This document shows, in pieces, positions 24,331-36,555 of a stretch of DNA of 64,000 bases. Below the pieces are notes generated by a model. That model had not been told where the DNA came from. It saw only the letters and a program-made list of their open reading frames with translations, and ran no database searches. The position numbers and the translations under genes are program-made. Location of the stretch: contig NC_050096.1 in NCBI RefSeq assembly GCF_902167145.1, positions 77,682,683 through 77,746,682 on the forward strand, written 5' to 3'. Every line of letters begins with the position of its first letter. Positions within the stretch are counted from its first letter, which is position 1. The stretch comes from Zea mays. Its lineage: Eukaryota > Streptophyta > Magnoliopsida > Poales > Poaceae.

Positions 24331-25095
24331 TTATGCCAACACAACATAAAGCAACTAGAACAAGTGCAAAATCACTTCAAATAGAACTCAAATCTATTTT
24401 GGTTCATTTTTGGCATATATGGATCACTCTTTTGCCACCACTTGGTTTGTTTTTGCAAATCAAATTCAATTCTCTATCTCTAAGTCAAACACACATGTTG
24501 AAGCATAAAGAGAGTCATTCCAAAAGAGATTGATCAAAGATTTCAAAAACTCCCCCTATTTCCCATAATCAATACTTCTCCCCACAAGAAGCCAACTTCT
24601 CACAAAAGAGACAATAAGAGTTTTGACAAAACAAAAGCTCTACTCTACTATTTTCAAATCTCTCAAGTGGTAGCTGATCCATTTATTGCTTTGGCCTTTA
24701 TTTTCTCCCCCTTTGGCATCAAGCACCAAAACGGGATCAATGTTGGCCTCAAAACCCCATTGCCTCACCAAAATCTCTAATTAAGAGCAAATGGCAATAA
24801 GAGTTCATGAGATGGACTTGGAATAAGTTACCCTCTCATCGGAGTGCAGTGGAAGTCTTTCATGATCCAAGTCCACTTTTTCCCTTTCAATTCTCCTTCG
24901 AGACTAAATCAAGCAAACTCAAGCTTATGGTTAGTCTCAAAGGGTCAAGTTGTAACACATCTCCCCCTTAACATATGCATCACTTTGCAACGGACTTGTG
25001 AGGTCCAGGGAGTGTTTGTACAACTTGAGCACCACAATAAGCAACAAAATGCAGAATGAACATGATCAAAAGCATAAACACATGTATGCTACAAT
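24331..25095. other. Non-coding spacer between Sirevirus pol and 3' LTR
   Basis: A+T-rich, no coding. Several CTCCCCCT words here read as purine runs on the element's strand. Confidence 0.6.
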
Positions 25096-28000
25096 TCAAT
25101 CCAAGTTCCGTGAATCTAAGACATTTAGCTCACTACGCAGCCTGCAAAAGGTCTTCTCATCTAGAGGCTTGGTAAAGATATCGGCTAGCTGGTTCTCGGT
25201 GCTAACATGAAACACTTCGATATCTCCCTTTTGCTGGTGGTCTCTCAAAAAGTGATGCCGGATGTCTATGTGCTTTGTGCGGCTGTGTTCAACAGGATTT
25301 TCCGCCATGCGGATAGCACTCTCATTATCACATAGGAGTGGGACTTTGCTCAGATTGTAGCCAAAGTCCCTGAGGGTTTGCCTCATCCAAAGTAGTTGCG
25401 CGCAACACTGTCCTGCGGCAACATACTCGGCCTCAGCGGTGGATAGGGCAATGGAGGTTTGTTTCTTAGATTTCCATGACACCAAGGACCTTCCTAAGAA
25501 TTGGCACGTCCCCGATGTACTCTTCCTATCGACCTTACATCCAGCATAATCAGAGTCTGAGTATCCAATCAAGTCAAAGGTAGACCCCTTTGGATACCAG
25601 AGCCCGAAGCAAGGCGTAGCAACTAAATATCTAAGGATTCGCTTCACCGCCACTAAGTGACATTCCTTAGGATCGGATTGAAATCTAGCACACATGCATA
25701 CACTAAGCATAATATCCGGTCTACTAGCACATAAATAAAGCAAAGATCCTATCATTGACCGGTATGCTTTTTGATCAACGGACTTACCTCCTTTGTTGAG
25801 GTCGGTGTGTCCGTCGGTTCCCATCGGCGTCTTTGCAGGCTTGGCGTCCTTCATCCCAAACTGCTTTAGCAGATCTTGCGTATACTTCGTTTGGGAGATG
25901 AAGGTGCCTTCCTTGAGTTGCTTCACTTGGAACCCAAGGAAGTAGTTCAACTCGCCCATCATCGACATCTCGAATTTCTGCGTCATCACCCTGCTAAACT
26001 CTTCACAAGACTTTTGGTTAGTAGAACCAAATATTATGTCATCGACATAAATTTGGCACACAAACAAATCACCATCACATGTCTTTGTGAAAAGAGTTGG
26101 ATCGGCTTTCCCAACCTTGAAAGCATTAATAATTAGAAAGTCTCTAAGGCATTCATACCATGCTCTTGGGGCTTGCTTAAGTCCATAGAGCGCCTTAGAG
26201 AGCTTACACACATGGTCGGGGTACCGTTCATCCTCGAAACCAGGGGGTTGCTCCACGTACACCTCCTCCTTGATTGGCCCGTTGAGGAAAGCGCTCTTCA
26301 CATCCATTTGGTACAACCTGAAAGAGTGATGAGCGGCATATGCTAGCAAGATACGAATTGATTCTAGCCTAGCCACAGGAGCAAAAGTCTCCTCGAAATC
26401 CAAACCTGCGACTTGGGCATAACCTTTTGCCACAAGTCGAGCCTTGTTCCTTGTCACCACTCCGTGCTCGTCCTGTTTGTTGCGGAACACCCACTTGGTT
26501 CCCACAACATTTTGCTTCGGACGAGGCACCAGTGTCCAAACTTCATTCCTCTTGAAGTTGTTGAGCTCCTCCTGCATGGCCAACACCCAGTCCGGATCTA
26601 GCAAGGCCTCTTCTACCCTGAAAGGCTCAATAGAAGAGACAAAGGAGTAATGCTCACAAAAATTAACTAATCGAGATCGAGTAGTTACTCCCTTGCTAAT
26701 GTCACCCAGAACTTGGTTGACGGGATGATCCCTTTGAATCATCGCTCGAACTTGGGTTGGAGGTGCCTGTTGCGCTTCTTCATCTACCACAAGATCATCT
26801 TGTGCTCCCCCTTGATCACACGCTTCCTGTTGATGAACCTGTTCATCGTCTTGAGTTGGGGGATTCACCATAGTTGAGGAAGAAGGTTGATCTTGCTCTT
26901 TTTGTTCCTGTGGTCGCACATCACCAATCGCCATGGTTCGTATAGCGGCCGTCGGAACATCTTCTTCATCTACATCATCAAGATCAACAACTTGCTCTCT
27001 TGGAGAGCCATTAGTCTCATCAAATACAACGTCGCTAGAGACTTCAACCAAACCCGATGATTTGTTGAAGACTCTATACGCCTTTGTATTTGAGTCATAA
27101 CCTAACAAAAACCCTTCTACAGCTTTGGGAGCAAATTTTGAATTTCTAACCTTCTTCACTAGAATGTAGCACTTGCTCCCAAATACACGAAAGTAAGATA
27201 CATTGGGTTTGTTACCGGTTAGTAGTTCATACGACGTCTTCTTGAGGAGTCGGTGAAGGTAGACCCTGTTGATGGCGTGGCAAGCCGTGTTCACGGCTTC
27301 CGACCAAAACCGCTCGGGGGTCTTAAATTCTCCAAGCATCGTCCTCGCCATGTCGATTAGTGTCCTGTTCTTCCTCTCTACCACACCATTTTGCTGTGGT
27401 GTGTAGGGAGCGGAGAACTCGTGCTTGATCCCTTCCTCCTCAAGAAACTCTTCCACTTGAAGGTTCTTGAACTCGGACCCGTTGTCGCTCCTTATCTTCT
27501 TCACCTTGAGCTCAAACTCATTTTGAGCTCTCCTGAGGAAGCGCTTGAGGGTCCCTTGGGTTTCAGACTTATCCTGCAAAAAGAACACCCAAGTGAAGCG
27601 GGAAAAGTCATCAACAATAACTAGACCATACTTACTCCCTCCTATGCTCAGATAGGCGACGGGTCCGAAGAGGTCCATATGCAGCAGCTCCAGGGGTCTT
27701 GAAGTGGTCATCACATTCTTGCTGTGATGCGCTCCTCCCACTTGTTTACCTGCCTGACAAGCTGCACAAGGTCTATCTTTTTCGAATTTTACATTAGTCA
27801 ATCCTATCACGTGTTCTCCCTTTAGAAGCTTGTGAAGGTTCTTCATCCCCACATGTGCTAAGCGGCGATGCCACAGCCAGCCCATGCAAGTCTTAGCTAT
27901 TAAGCATGCATCTAGACCGGCCTCTTCTTTTGCAAAATCAACTAAGTAAAGCTTGCCGTCTAATACACCCTTAAAAGCTAGTGAATCATCACTTCTTCTA

Positions 28001-28302
28001 AAGACAGACACATCTACATTAGTAAATAGACAGTTATACCCCATGTTGCACAATTGACTAACAGATAGTAAATTGTAACCAAGAGACTCTACTAAAAACA
28101 CATTGGAAATAGAATGCTCATTGGAAATTGCAATTTTACCTAACCCTTTTACCTTGCCTTGATTCCCATCACCGAATATGATTGAATCTTGGGAATCTTT
28201 ATTTTTGACGTAGGAGGTGAACATTTTCTTCTCCCCCGTCATATGGTTTGTGCATCCGCTGTCAATGATCCAGCTTGAACCCCCGGATGCATAAACCTGC
28301 AA
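25096..28302 (-). CDS. Sirevirus pol (protease, integrase, RT, RNase H)
   Basis: 1,068 codons without a stop. The copia order is present: protease with [13 protein letters not shown] near the start; GAG-pre-integrase zinc region ([20 protein letters not shown], about residues 145-190); integrase core ([32 protein letters not shown]) with D, D and E in place; RT ([22 protein letters not shown]) at about residues 640-800; RNase H ([41 protein letters not shown]) to the end. It lies one frame off gag, with gag ending at 28,310, so a frame change or separate initiation is needed for expression. All catalytic motifs I can see are intact. It encodes the enzymes for reverse transcription and integration of this element. 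Confidence 0.93.
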   Translation of the reverse strand: MQVYASGGSSWIIDSGCTNHMTGEKKMFTSYVKNKDSQDSIIFGDGNQGKVKGLGKIAISNEHSISNVFLVESLGYNLLSVSQLCNMGYNCLFTNVDVSVFRRSDDSLAFKGVLDGKLYLVDFAKEEAGLDACLIAKTCMGWLWHRRLAHVGMKNLHKLLKGEHVIGLTNVKFEKDRPCAACQAGKQVGGAHHSKNVMTTSRPLELLHMDLFGPVAYLSIGGSKYGLVIVDDFSRFTWVFFLQDKSETQGTLKRFLRRAQNEFELKVKKIRSDNGSEFKNLQVEEFLEEEGIKHEFSAPYTPQQNGVVERKNRTLIDMARTMLGEFKTPERFWSEAVNTACHAINRVYLHRLLKKTSYELLTGNKPNVSYFRVFGSKCYILVKKVRNSKFAPKAVEGFLLGYDSNTKAYRVFNKSSGLVEVSSDVVFDETNGSPREQVVDLDDVDEEDVPTAAIRTMAIGDVRPQEQKEQDQPSSSTMVNPPTQDDEQVHQQEACDQGGAQDDLVVDEEAQQAPPTQVRAMIQRDHPVNQVLGDISKGVTTRSRLVNFCEHYSFVSSIEPFRVEEALLDPDWVLAMQEELNNFKRNEVWTLVPRPKQNVVGTKWVFRNKQDEHGVVTRNKARLVAKGYAQVAGLDFEETFAPVARLESIRILLAYAAHHSFRLYQMDVKSAFLNGPIKEEVYVEQPPGFEDERYPDHVCKLSKALYGLKQAPRAWYECLRDFLIINAFKVGKADPTLFTKTCDGDLFVCQIYVDDIIFGSTNQKSCEEFSRVMTQKFEMSMMGELNYFLGFQVKQLKEGTFISQTKYTQDLLKQFGMKDAKPAKTPMGTDGHTDLNKGGKSVDQKAYRSMIGSLLYLCASRPDIMLSVCMCARFQSDPKECHLVAVKRILRYLVATPCFGLWYPKGSTFDLIGYSDSDYAGCKVDRKSTSGTCQFLGRSLVSWKSKKQTSIALSTAEAEYVAAGQCCAQLLWMRQTLRDFGYNLSKVPLLCDNESAIRMAENPVEHSRTKHIDIRHHFLRDHQQKGDIEVFHVSTENQLADIFTKPLDEKTFCRLRSELNVLDSRNLD

Positions 28303-28309
28303 GGCAAAT

Positions 28310-30676
28310 TTAGGCTTGGGTCTTAGGTACCCAACTCTTGTTGGGTCCTACAAGGTTAGCACATATATCCTTAGGGACCCAAATGCAAGTTTTATCTCCC
28401 TTGCATCTTGCCCCTAACTTCCTAGCAATTACCTTTTTACCCTTTCTACAAATAGCAAAGGGAGCATTGCAAGCATAATAAATGGTAGAAGGTTTGTTCA
28501 CAACTTTTCTAGGAACATGAGCAATATTTCTTTTAGGAACAACATTTCTCCTAGTAACATTTCTATCATACACATATGAAGAACTAGGAGCAAACATGGC
28601 ATGAGAATCATAAACATATGAATCAAAATCATTACAAGCATTTCTAGCATGTCTCCTATCATGGTACATAAAGGCGTGGTTCCTTTTTGCACTACTAGCC
28701 ATAGGGGCCTTCCCTTTCTCCTTGGCGGGAATGGGAGCCTTATGGCTTGTTAAGTTCTTGGCTTCCCTCTTGAAGCCAAGCCCATCCTTAATTGAGGGGT
28801 GTCTACCAACCGTGTAGGCATCCCTAGCAAATTTTAGATTTTCAAAATCACTTTTGCTAGTCTTAAGTTGAGCATTAAGACTAGCCACTTCATCATTTAG
28901 TTTTGAAATTGAAATTAAGTGTTCACTACAAGTATTAACATCAAAATCCTTACACCTAGTGCAAATTGTAATATTTTCAACACAAGAGTTACTTGCTACT
29001 TCTAGTTTAGCAGTTAAAACATTAATTTCACTTTTTAAAGAAGAAATGGTTTCATTACAAGTAGACAGTTCACAAGAAAGTATTCCATTTCTTTTAACTT
29101 CTAGAGCAAGTGAATTTTGTGCACTAACAAATTTATCATGTTCTTCATATAAAAGGTCTTCCTGTTTCTCTAAGATTCTATCCTTTTCATTTAAGGCATC
29201 AATCAACTCATTAATCTTAGCTATCTTAGTTCTATCCAATCCCTTGAATAAACTAGAGTAATCAATTTCATCCTCACTAGATTCATCATCACTAGAAGAA
29301 TCACAAGTATTAGCATTACTAGTGATTACCTTCTTTTCCCTTGCCATGAGGCAAGTGTGATGCTCGTTGGGGAAGAGGGCCGATTTGTTGAAGGCAGTGG
29401 CGGCGAGTCCCTCATTGTCGGAGTCGGAGGAGGAGCAATCCGAATCCCACTCCTTGCCTATATGCGCCTCGCCCTTGGCTTTCTTGTAGTGCTTCTTCTT
29501 CTCCCTTTTGTTCCCCTTTTCCTGGTCACTTTCATTATCAGGACAGTTAGCAATAAAATGACCAAGCTTACCGCATTGGAAGCATGATCGCTTCCCCTTG
29601 GTCTTAGTCTTGCTCGGCTGTCCATTGCGACCCTTTAGCACCGTCTTGAATCTCTTGATAATGAGGGCCATTTCTTCATCATTAAGACCGGCCGCCTCAA
29701 TTTGCGCCACCTTGCTGGGTAGCGCCTCCTTGTTCCTTGTGGCTTTGAGAGCAAAAGGTTGCGGCTCGTTGATTGGTCCATTCAGGGCGTCGTCCACATA
29801 CCTTGCCTCCTTGATCATCATTCGCCCGCTGACGAATTTTCCTAGAACTTCTTCGGGCGACATTTTGGTGTACCTGGGATTCTCACGAATATTATTCACC
29901 AAATGAGGATCAAGAACGGTAAAGGACCTGAGCATTAGTCGGACGACGTCGTGATCCGTCCATCGCGTGCTTCCGTAGCTCCTTATTTTGTTGATAAGAG
30001 TCTTGAGCCGGTTGTATGTCTGAGTTGGCTCCTCGCCCCTTATCATCGCGAACCGTCCAAGCTCGCCTTCCACCAACTCCGTTTTGGTGAGCAAGGTAAC
30101 GTCATTTCCTTCATGAGAGATCTTGAGGGTGTCCCAGATCTGCTTGGCGTTATCCAAGCCGCTCACTTTGTTATATTCATCCCTGCACAATGAGGCTAGA
30201 AGAACAGTGGTAGCTTGTGCATTCTTATGGATTTGCTCATTAATGAATGAAGGGCTATCCGAGCTATCAAATTTCATTCCGCTTTCCACAATCTCCCAAA
30301 TGCTTGGATGGAGAGAAAATAGGTGAGTACGCATTTTGTGACTCCAAAATCCGTAGTCCTCTCCATCAAAGTGAGGAGGCTTGCCAAGTGGAATGGGGAG
30401 CAAATGAGCATTTGAGCTATATGGAATGCGCGAATAATCAAAAGAAAAGTTTGAGTTAACCGTCTTTTGTTTGTCGTGGTCATCGTCCTTTTGGGAAGAA
30501 GAGGACTCATCGCTGTCATAGTAGACGATCTCCTTGATGCGTCTTGTCTTCTTCTTCTTCCCATCTTTTCGCTTGTGGCCCGAGCCCGAGTCATTTGACT
30601 TGTCATCCCTTGGCTCGTTGACGAAGGACTCCTTCTCCTTGTCGTTGATCACAATTCCCTTCCCCTTAGGATCCAT
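28310..30676 (-). CDS. Sirevirus gag
   Basis: 788 codons, ATG at 30,676, about 50 bp inside the 5' LTR. A charged N-terminus is followed by the copia gag core ([20 protein letters not shown], residues about 100-260), a CCHC zinc knuckle [15 protein letters not shown] near residue 370, an acidic/basic linker, coiled coil (about residues 450-620, [19 protein letters not shown]) and a basic C-terminus. Long gags with a coiled coil are usual in Sireviruses. Its stop overlaps no pol codon; pol opens in another frame 8 bp further. Expected role: RNA-binding particle protein. Confidence 0.92.
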   Translation of the reverse strand: MDPKGKGIVINDKEKESFVNEPRDDKSNDSGSGHKRKDGKKKKTRRIKEIVYYDSDESSSSQKDDDHDKQKTVNSNFSFDYSRIPYSSNAHLLPIPLGKPPHFDGEDYGFWSHKMRTHLFSLHPSIWEIVESGMKFDSSDSPSFINEQIHKNAQATTVLLASLCRDEYNKVSGLDNAKQIWDTLKISHEGNDVTLLTKTELVEGELGRFAMIRGEEPTQTYNRLKTLINKIRSYGSTRWTDHDVVRLMLRSFTVLDPHLVNNIRENPRYTKMSPEEVLGKFVSGRMMIKEARYVDDALNGPINEPQPFALKATRNKEALPSKVAQIEAAGLNDEEMALIIKRFKTVLKGRNGQPSKTKTKGKRSCFQCGKLGHFIANCPDNESDQEKGNKREKKKHYKKAKGEAHIGKEWDSDCSSSDSDNEGLAATAFNKSALFPNEHHTCLMAREKKVITSNANTCDSSSDDESSEDEIDYSSLFKGLDRTKIAKINELIDALNEKDRILEKQEDLLYEEHDKFVSAQNSLALEVKRNGILSCELSTCNETISSLKSEINVLTAKLEVASNSCVENITICTRCKDFDVNTCSEHLISISKLNDEVASLNAQLKTSKSDFENLKFARDAYTVGRHPSIKDGLGFKREAKNLTSHKAPIPAKEKGKAPMASSAKRNHAFMYHDRRHARNACNDFDSYVYDSHAMFAPSSSYVYDRNVTRRNVVPKRNIAHVPRKVVNKPSTIYYACNAPFAICRKGKKVIARKLGARCKGDKTCIWVPKDICANLVGPNKSWVPKTQA

Positions 30677-30711
30677 CTCTTCGGGCGGTTAGTCCCTTTC
30701 TTGAAGAGAAC

Positions 30712-30724
30712 GGCTCTGATACCA
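30712..30724 (-). promoter_or_regulatory. Sirevirus primer-binding site (initiator tRNA-Met)
   Basis: Read on the - strand, TGGTATCAGAGCC two bases after the LTR end, the classic complement of plant initiator methionine tRNA. Confidence 0.85.
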
Positions 30725-30726
30725 AT

Positions 30727-31977
30727 TGAGAGCACCTAGAGGGGGGGGTGAATAGGTGATCCTGTAAAACTTCAAAACTTAAGCCACAAAAACTTGTTAA
30801 GTGTTAGCAGTTATGGCCAAGTGGCTAGAGAGGGGTCAAAACACAATAACCACAAGAAAGCAATCACAGAGTCGACACGGTGGTTATCCCGTGGTTCGGC
30901 CAAGTACAAAACTTGCCTACTCCACGTTGTGGCGTCCCAACGGACGAGAGTTGCACTCAACTCCTCTCAAGTGATCCAATGATCAACTTGAATACCACGG
31001 TGTTTTTCTTTCCTTTGATCTTTTCCCGTTTGCGAGGAATCTCCACAACTTGGAGTCTCTCGCCCTTACACCTGAGTTCACAAAGAAGTACAGAGTAAGG
31101 TGGGAATGAGCAACGCACACAAGACTCGAAAATCAGAGCAACAACACGCACACAAGTCGCAACAAGAGCTCGCAACGCAACTCAAAGAGTTCACAACTCC
31201 ACAAGAGCTCTATCTGCTATCACAATGAAACGAATGCGTGAGATTGATGTCTTGGTGCTTAGAAGAGTTGTAGGAATGCTTGTTTTTTTCCTCCATGCGC
31301 CTAGGGGTCCCTTTTATAGCCCCAAGGCAGCTAGGAGCCGTTGAGAACAAATCTGGAAGGCCATCCTTGCCTTCTGTCGTTGGGCGCACCGGACAGTCCG
31401 GTGCACACCGGACAATGTCCGGTGCCCGATTTCTTTCCTTAACAGTCGCAGCCGACCGTTGCCAACTGTTGCAGATCTGGCGCACCGGACAGTCCGGTGC
31501 ACACCGGACAGTCCGGTGCCTCCTTCCGACCGTTGGCCAGACCACGTGTCGCGCGCAGATCGCGCGGCCGACCGTTGGCCCGGCTGACCGTTGGCTCACC
31601 GGACAGTCCGGTGCACGCCGGACAGTCCGGTGAATTTTAGCCGAAGTCGCCGGAGAAAAACCCGAGAGCGGCTGGTTTGCGCCGCGCTGGTCTGGCGCAC
31701 CGGACACTGTCCGGTGCACACCGGACAGTCCGGTGCCCCAGCCCGAAGCAGCCTTTGGCTGTACACAGCCACTCTCCACTTCTTTTTCTTTTTTCTGTTT
31801 CTAACACTTAGACAATTATATTAGTACACAAAACCAATGTACTAAGACTTAGAAACATACCTGTTCTCTTGATTTGCACTTTGTTCATCCAGAAGCATAA
31901 ATTCACATTTAAGCACTTGTGTTTGCACTTAATCACCAAAATACTTAGAAATGGCCCAAAGGCACATTTCCCTTTCA
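30727..31977 (-). repeat. Sirevirus 5' LTR (1,251 bp)
   Basis: Nearly identical to the LTR at 23,061-24,310, with one extra G in the G run near its left end. TATA box CTATAAAAG on the - strand at about 31,311-31,319, which should drive gag-pol. Confidence 0.93.
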
Positions 31978-31982
31978 GGCGC

Positions 31983-34890
31983 CAAGAAGAAAGGCAAGAA
32001 GAAGTCGCAATCGAAACGCGACGCCGCTGACGCGGACCTTGTCGCCGCCGCCGAGTATAAGAACCCTCGGAAGCCCCCCGGAGGTGCAAACCTCTTCGAC
32101 AAGATGCTCAAGGAGCCGTGCCCCTACCATCAGGGGCCCATCAAGCACACCCTCGAGGAGTGTGTTATGCTTCGGCGTCACTTCCACAGGGTCGGGCCAC
32201 CCGCCGAGGGTGGCAGGGCCCGCGACGACGACAAGAACGAAGATCACCTAGCAGGAGAGTTCCCCGAGGTCCGCGACTGCTTCATGATCTATGGAGGGCA
32301 TGCGGCGAATACTTCGGCTCGGCACCGCAAGCAAGAGCGCCGGGAGGTCTGCTCGGTGAAGGTGGCGGCGCCAGTCTACCTAGACTGGTCCGACAAGCCC
32401 ATCACTTTCGACCAGGCCGACCACCCCGACCATGTGCCGAGCCCGGGGAAATACCCGCTCGTCGTCGACCCCGTTGTCGGCGATGTCAGGCTCACCAAGG
32501 TCCTGATGGATGGGAGCAGCTGCCTCAACATCATCTACGCCGAGACCCTCAAGCTCCTGCGCGTCGATCAGTCCTCCGTCCGAGCAGGCGCTGCGCCCTT
32601 CCACGGGATCATCCCTGGGAAGCACGTCCAGCCCCTCGGGCGACTCGACCTCCCCGTCTGCTTCGGGACACCCTCCAACTTCCGAAGGGAGACCCTGACG
32701 TTCGAAGTGGTCGGGTTCCGAGGAACCTACCACGCCGTGCTAGGGAGGCCATGCTACGCGAAGTTCATGGCCGTCCCCAACTACACCTACCTGAAGCTCA
32801 AGATGCCGGGCCCCAACGGGGTCATCACCGTCGGCCCCACGTACAAACACGCGTTCGAATGCGACGTGGAGTGCGTGGAGTACGCCGAGGCCCTCGCCGA
32901 GTCCGAGGCCCTCATCGCCGACCTGGAGAACCTCTCCAAGGAGGTTCCAGACGTGAAGCGCCATGCCGGCAACTTCGAGCCAGCGGAGACGGTCAAGGCC
33001 GTCCCTCTCGACCCCAGTGGCGACACCACCAAGCAGGTCCGGATCGGTTCCGGGCTCGACCCCAAATAGGAAGCAGTGCTCGTCGACTTTCTCCGCACAA
33101 ACGCCGACGTCTTTGCGTGGAGTCCCTCGGACATGCCCGGCATACCGAGGGATGTCGCCGAGCACTCGCTGGATATTCGGGCCGGAGCCCGACCCGTCAG
33201 GCAGCCTCTGCGCCGATTCGACGAGGAGAAGCGCAGAGTGATTGGCGAAGAGATCCACAAGCTAATGGCAGCAGGGTTCATCAAAGAGGTATTCCATCCC
33301 GAATGGCTTGCCAACCCTGTGCTTGTGAGGAAGAAAGGGGGGAAATGGCGGATGTGTGTAGACTACACTGGTCTCAACAAAGCATGTCCGAAGGTTCCCT
33401 ACCCTCTGCCTCGCATCGACCAAATCGTGGATTCCACCGCTGGGTGCGAAACCCTGTCCTTCCTCGATGCCTACTCAGGGTATCACCAGATCCGGATGAA
33501 AGAGTCCGACCAGCTCGCGACTTCTTTCATCACGCCGTTCGGCATGTACTGCTATGTCACCATGCCGTTCGGTTTGAGGAATGCGGGCGCGACGTACCAG
33601 CGGTGCATGAACCATGTGTTCGGTGAACACATCGGTCGCACAGTCGAGGCCTACGTCGATGACATCGTAGTCAAGACAAGGAAGGCTTCCGACCTCCTCT
33701 CCGACCTTGAAGTGACATTCCGGTGTCTCAAGGCGAAAGGAGTCAAGCTTAATCCTGAGAAGTGTGTCTTCGGGGTGCCCCGAGGCATGCTCCTAGGGTT
33801 CATCGTCTCCGAGCGAGGCATCGAAGCCAACCCGGAGAAGATCGCGGCCATCACCAGCATGGGACCCATCAAGGACTTAAAAGGGGTACAGAGGGTCATG
33901 GGATGCCTCGCGGCCCTGAGCCGCTTCATCTCACGCCTCGGCGAAAGAGGTCTGCCTCTGTACCGCCTCTTAAGGAAGGCCGAGTGTTTCGCTTGGACCC
34001 CTGAGGCCGAGGAAGCCCTCGGCAACCTGAAGACGCTCCTTACAAAGGCGCCTGTCTTGGTGCCCCCGGCGGACGGAGAAGCCCTCTTGGTCTACGTCGC
34101 CGCGACCACTCAGGTGGTTAGCGCCGCGATTGTGGTCGAAAGGCAAGAGGAAGGGCATGCATTGCCCGTTCAGAGGCCGGTCTACTTCGTCAGCGAAGTG
34201 CTGTCCGAGACTAAGATCCGCTACCCACAAGTTCAAAAGCTGCTGTATGCTGTGATCCTGACAAGGTGGAAGCTGCGACACTACTTCGAGTCTCATCCGG
34301 TAACTGTGGTGTCATCTTTCCCCCTGGGGAGATCATCCAGTGCCGAGAGGCCTCGGGCAGGATCGCAAAGTGGGCGGTGGAAATCATGGGCGAAACGATC
34401 TCGTTTGCCCCTCGGAAGGCCATCAAGTCCCAGGTGTTGGCGGATTTCGTGGCCGAATGGGTCGACACCCAGCTGCCAACGACTCCGATCCAACCGGAGC
34501 TCTGGACCATGTTTTTCGACGGGTCGCTGATGAAGACGGGGGCCGGCGCAGGCCTGCTCTTCATCTCGCCCCTCGGAAAGCACTTGCGCTACGTGCTGCG
34601 CCTCCATTTCCCGGCGTCCAACAATGTGACCGAGTACGAAGCTCTGGTCAACGGATTGCGGATCGCCATCGAGCTAGGGGTCAGACGCCTCGACGCCCGC
34701 GGTGATTCGCAGCTCGTCACCGACCAAGTCATGAAGAACTCCCACTGCCGCGACCCGAAGATGGAGGCCTACTGCGACGAGGTTCGGCGCCTGGAAGACA
34801 AGTTCTTCGGGCTCGAGCTCAACCACATCGCTCGGCGCTACAACGAAACCGCAGACGAGCTGGCTAAGATAGCCTCAGGGCGAACGACAG
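31983..34890 (+). pseudogene. Huck pol: protease, RT, RNase H; no integrase
   Basis: Continues the gag frame after the Sirevirus. A CPYHQGPIKHTLEEC region is followed by the protease (TKVLMDGSSCLNIIYAE near 32,500, with DGSS where DSGS/DTGS is usual). An in-frame TAG at 33,067-33,069 precedes RT (LVRKKGGKWRMCVDYTGLNK, FLDAYSGYHQI, YVDDIVVKTRK, 33,076-34,100) and the RT connection. A missing G near 34,330 (CTGGGGAGATC) shifts the frame. RNase H follows (MFFDGSLMKTGAGAGLLF, NNVTEYEALVNGLRIA, ARGDSQLVTDQVM), ending ELAKIASGRTTV at about 34,890. There homology to pol stops abruptly and integrase never follows. Confidence 0.87.
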
Positions 34891-36535
34891 TAAGCCCGCG
34901 GCGCCTGGGGGCGCACGACCGTCCAGCGGTTACAAGCGACCCCCCATTTTCGCCCAGACCAACGGGCAGAAGGGGCGGGCAGCCATGCAGGCGGCATGCA
35001 ACCGCGCCAGATGGACGCGCTTCTCCGACTTCTGACACGCCAGCTTGGGAACCCAGGCCCACGCGTCGAGCAACCGGCGCGCCAGTTGCTGCATGCAAGC
35101 AACCGCACCGCCACTTGTGCCACCATCGCGCCTCTTCGGTTGCGGAGCCTATGCCGCGACTCGAGGCGACCCAACAGCGCCAGCCTGGCGCGTCGGTCAA
35201 AGCGACCGAAAGTGGGCCGGCAGTAATAGCGGTGACAGGCGGGCGGGCGCAGCGGTCACGTCGTCAGCCAGGCTCACGTCCCATCCTGGGACAGCAAGAG
35301 AGCCTCCTCTCACGGCGTGGAGACGGTGCACCCGTGACCCGTCCCTCGAACGGATCGCACGCGCGCAACGGCCGCCCCGCCAACCACTCGCCCCGTCGCA
35401 TTAACTCCGCGGCGGGACACGCGGCGCCTCTGGCAGGAGGAGCGCGCGACGCTTCACCTTCGCCGTAATAACCGCATCAGAAAAGGTACGCCACGTCGTC
35501 CGATTTCGTATCCTTTTCTGTTTTCCTCTTTCTCTATCTCTTGCAACAGGGACCGGGAAAGGGGGATACCCCGAAAGGGATCCTTCTCCGCGAAGGAACC
35601 GGGCTCCGAGCCCCCCACTACTGATCAGGGGTTCGAAGGCTGGCCCTCCGAAGGGTTCAACAGCCGCCTCAGATCGCGTGGGCCCGACACCCACTACTGG
35701 TCAGGGGTTCGAAGGCCAGCCCCCCGAAGGGTTCCATGGCCGCCTCAGGCTACTCGGGCTCCGCGCCCATTACTGATCAGGGGTTCGAAGGCTGGCCCCC
35801 GAAGGGTTCACAGTCGCCTCAGACACCGAGCGAGGGATGACCAGGGGTACGTTCGATACATAACCGAGGCTCGGGCTGCGCTCCCGAGGTACCCTAGGAC
35901 ATTTCCGAGACCAGCGGGAACGATCTTGTAACGGAATCCCATCGGAGGGAGGCATCGAGCCCTCGGACCCCGTCGCCAGGGGACCGGGTCCGGCAAATCA
36001 CCCGCAGGTACTTTTGGGCGTGCCTCTGGGCCCCTAGCCGACCCCCAACGAACGGGGCACGGACGTCCACTCGGATTACCCGCTTGCAGCTCACCGGAGA
36101 CACCATGTTCGGTGCCCATCGAGGGTAACATGGCGCACTCCCCCCTCCTCCTTGCGGAAAGGCGACGTAGGGGCGTATGTAAAAAGTCGAGTCTGTCCCT
36201 GATCGTCCTCTCGCCCTGTGCAGAGGCTCGGGGGCTGCTCTCGCAAAAACCGGCTCCGGCCAAATCGTTGACAGCGTCAACATACCAGCCCGAGAGCTTG
36301 GGCCCCGACCGTGCACCCGGGCTACGGCCAGTTCGCATGAGGGAACGACCAGACCAGCCGAAGCGTTACGCGAGGTATTAAGACCTCGAAGGAGTGTAAC
36401 CACTCCTCCGAGGCCTCGGGGGCTACACCCGGCGGGTGCGCTCGCGCGCACCCACCGGAACGAAAGGCAACCGAGAAAGGCTGGTCCCCTTGCAAAAAAG
36501 TGCGACAAAAGCCTCCAAGCGAGTGCTAACACTCC
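34891..36535. other. Huck 3' non-coding region
   Basis: Begins at the break where RNase H coding ends and integrase should follow, and is C/G-rich with no convincing protein. It includes the 76-bp repeats at 35,621-35,830. The whole region probably derives from the Huck 3' untranslated part joined to RNase H by a deletion. Confidence 0.6.
35621..35830. repeat. Three 76-bp tandem repeats in Huck 3' region
   Basis: CTGATCAGGGGTTCGAAGG recurs at 35,621 and 35,773, with the variant CTGGTCAGGGGTTCGAAGG at 35,697, exactly 76 bp apart. Each is followed by (C/G)CCCGAAGGGTTC and GCCGCCTCAGA-like text. Confidence 0.8.
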
Positions 36536-36555
36536 CTTCGAGGCTCGGGGGCTAC
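36536..36555 (+). promoter_or_regulatory. Huck polypurine tract
   Basis: Purine-rich GAGGCTCGGGGGCTAC abuts the 3' LTR (TGTCGGGG at 36,556). Confidence 0.6.

Larger units (their letters stand above)
23061..31977 (-). mobile_element. Opie/Ji-type Sirevirus (Ty1/copia), apparently intact
   Basis: A full copia element on the - strand, 8,917 bp: 5' LTR 30,727-31,977, primer-binding site, gag, pol, a spacer with the polypurine tract, and 3' LTR 23,061-24,310. It is flanked by perfect GGCGC (23,056-23,060, 31,978-31,982) and lies within Huck gag without disturbing the phase on either side. The LTRs carry eight palindromes of the CACCGGACAGTCCGGTG kind, a hallmark reported for Sireviruses. By eye the LTRs differ by about nine substitutions and one base of a G run over 1.25 kb. 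Gag and pol frames are open throughout, making it the best candidate in the window for a coding-competent retroelement. Confidence 0.93.

Noticed and set aside
32118..33626. 502-codon + strand ORF overlapping Huck pol
   Set aside because: Arginine/proline-rich shadow frame of GC-rich pol; the overlapping frame has protease and RT motifs.
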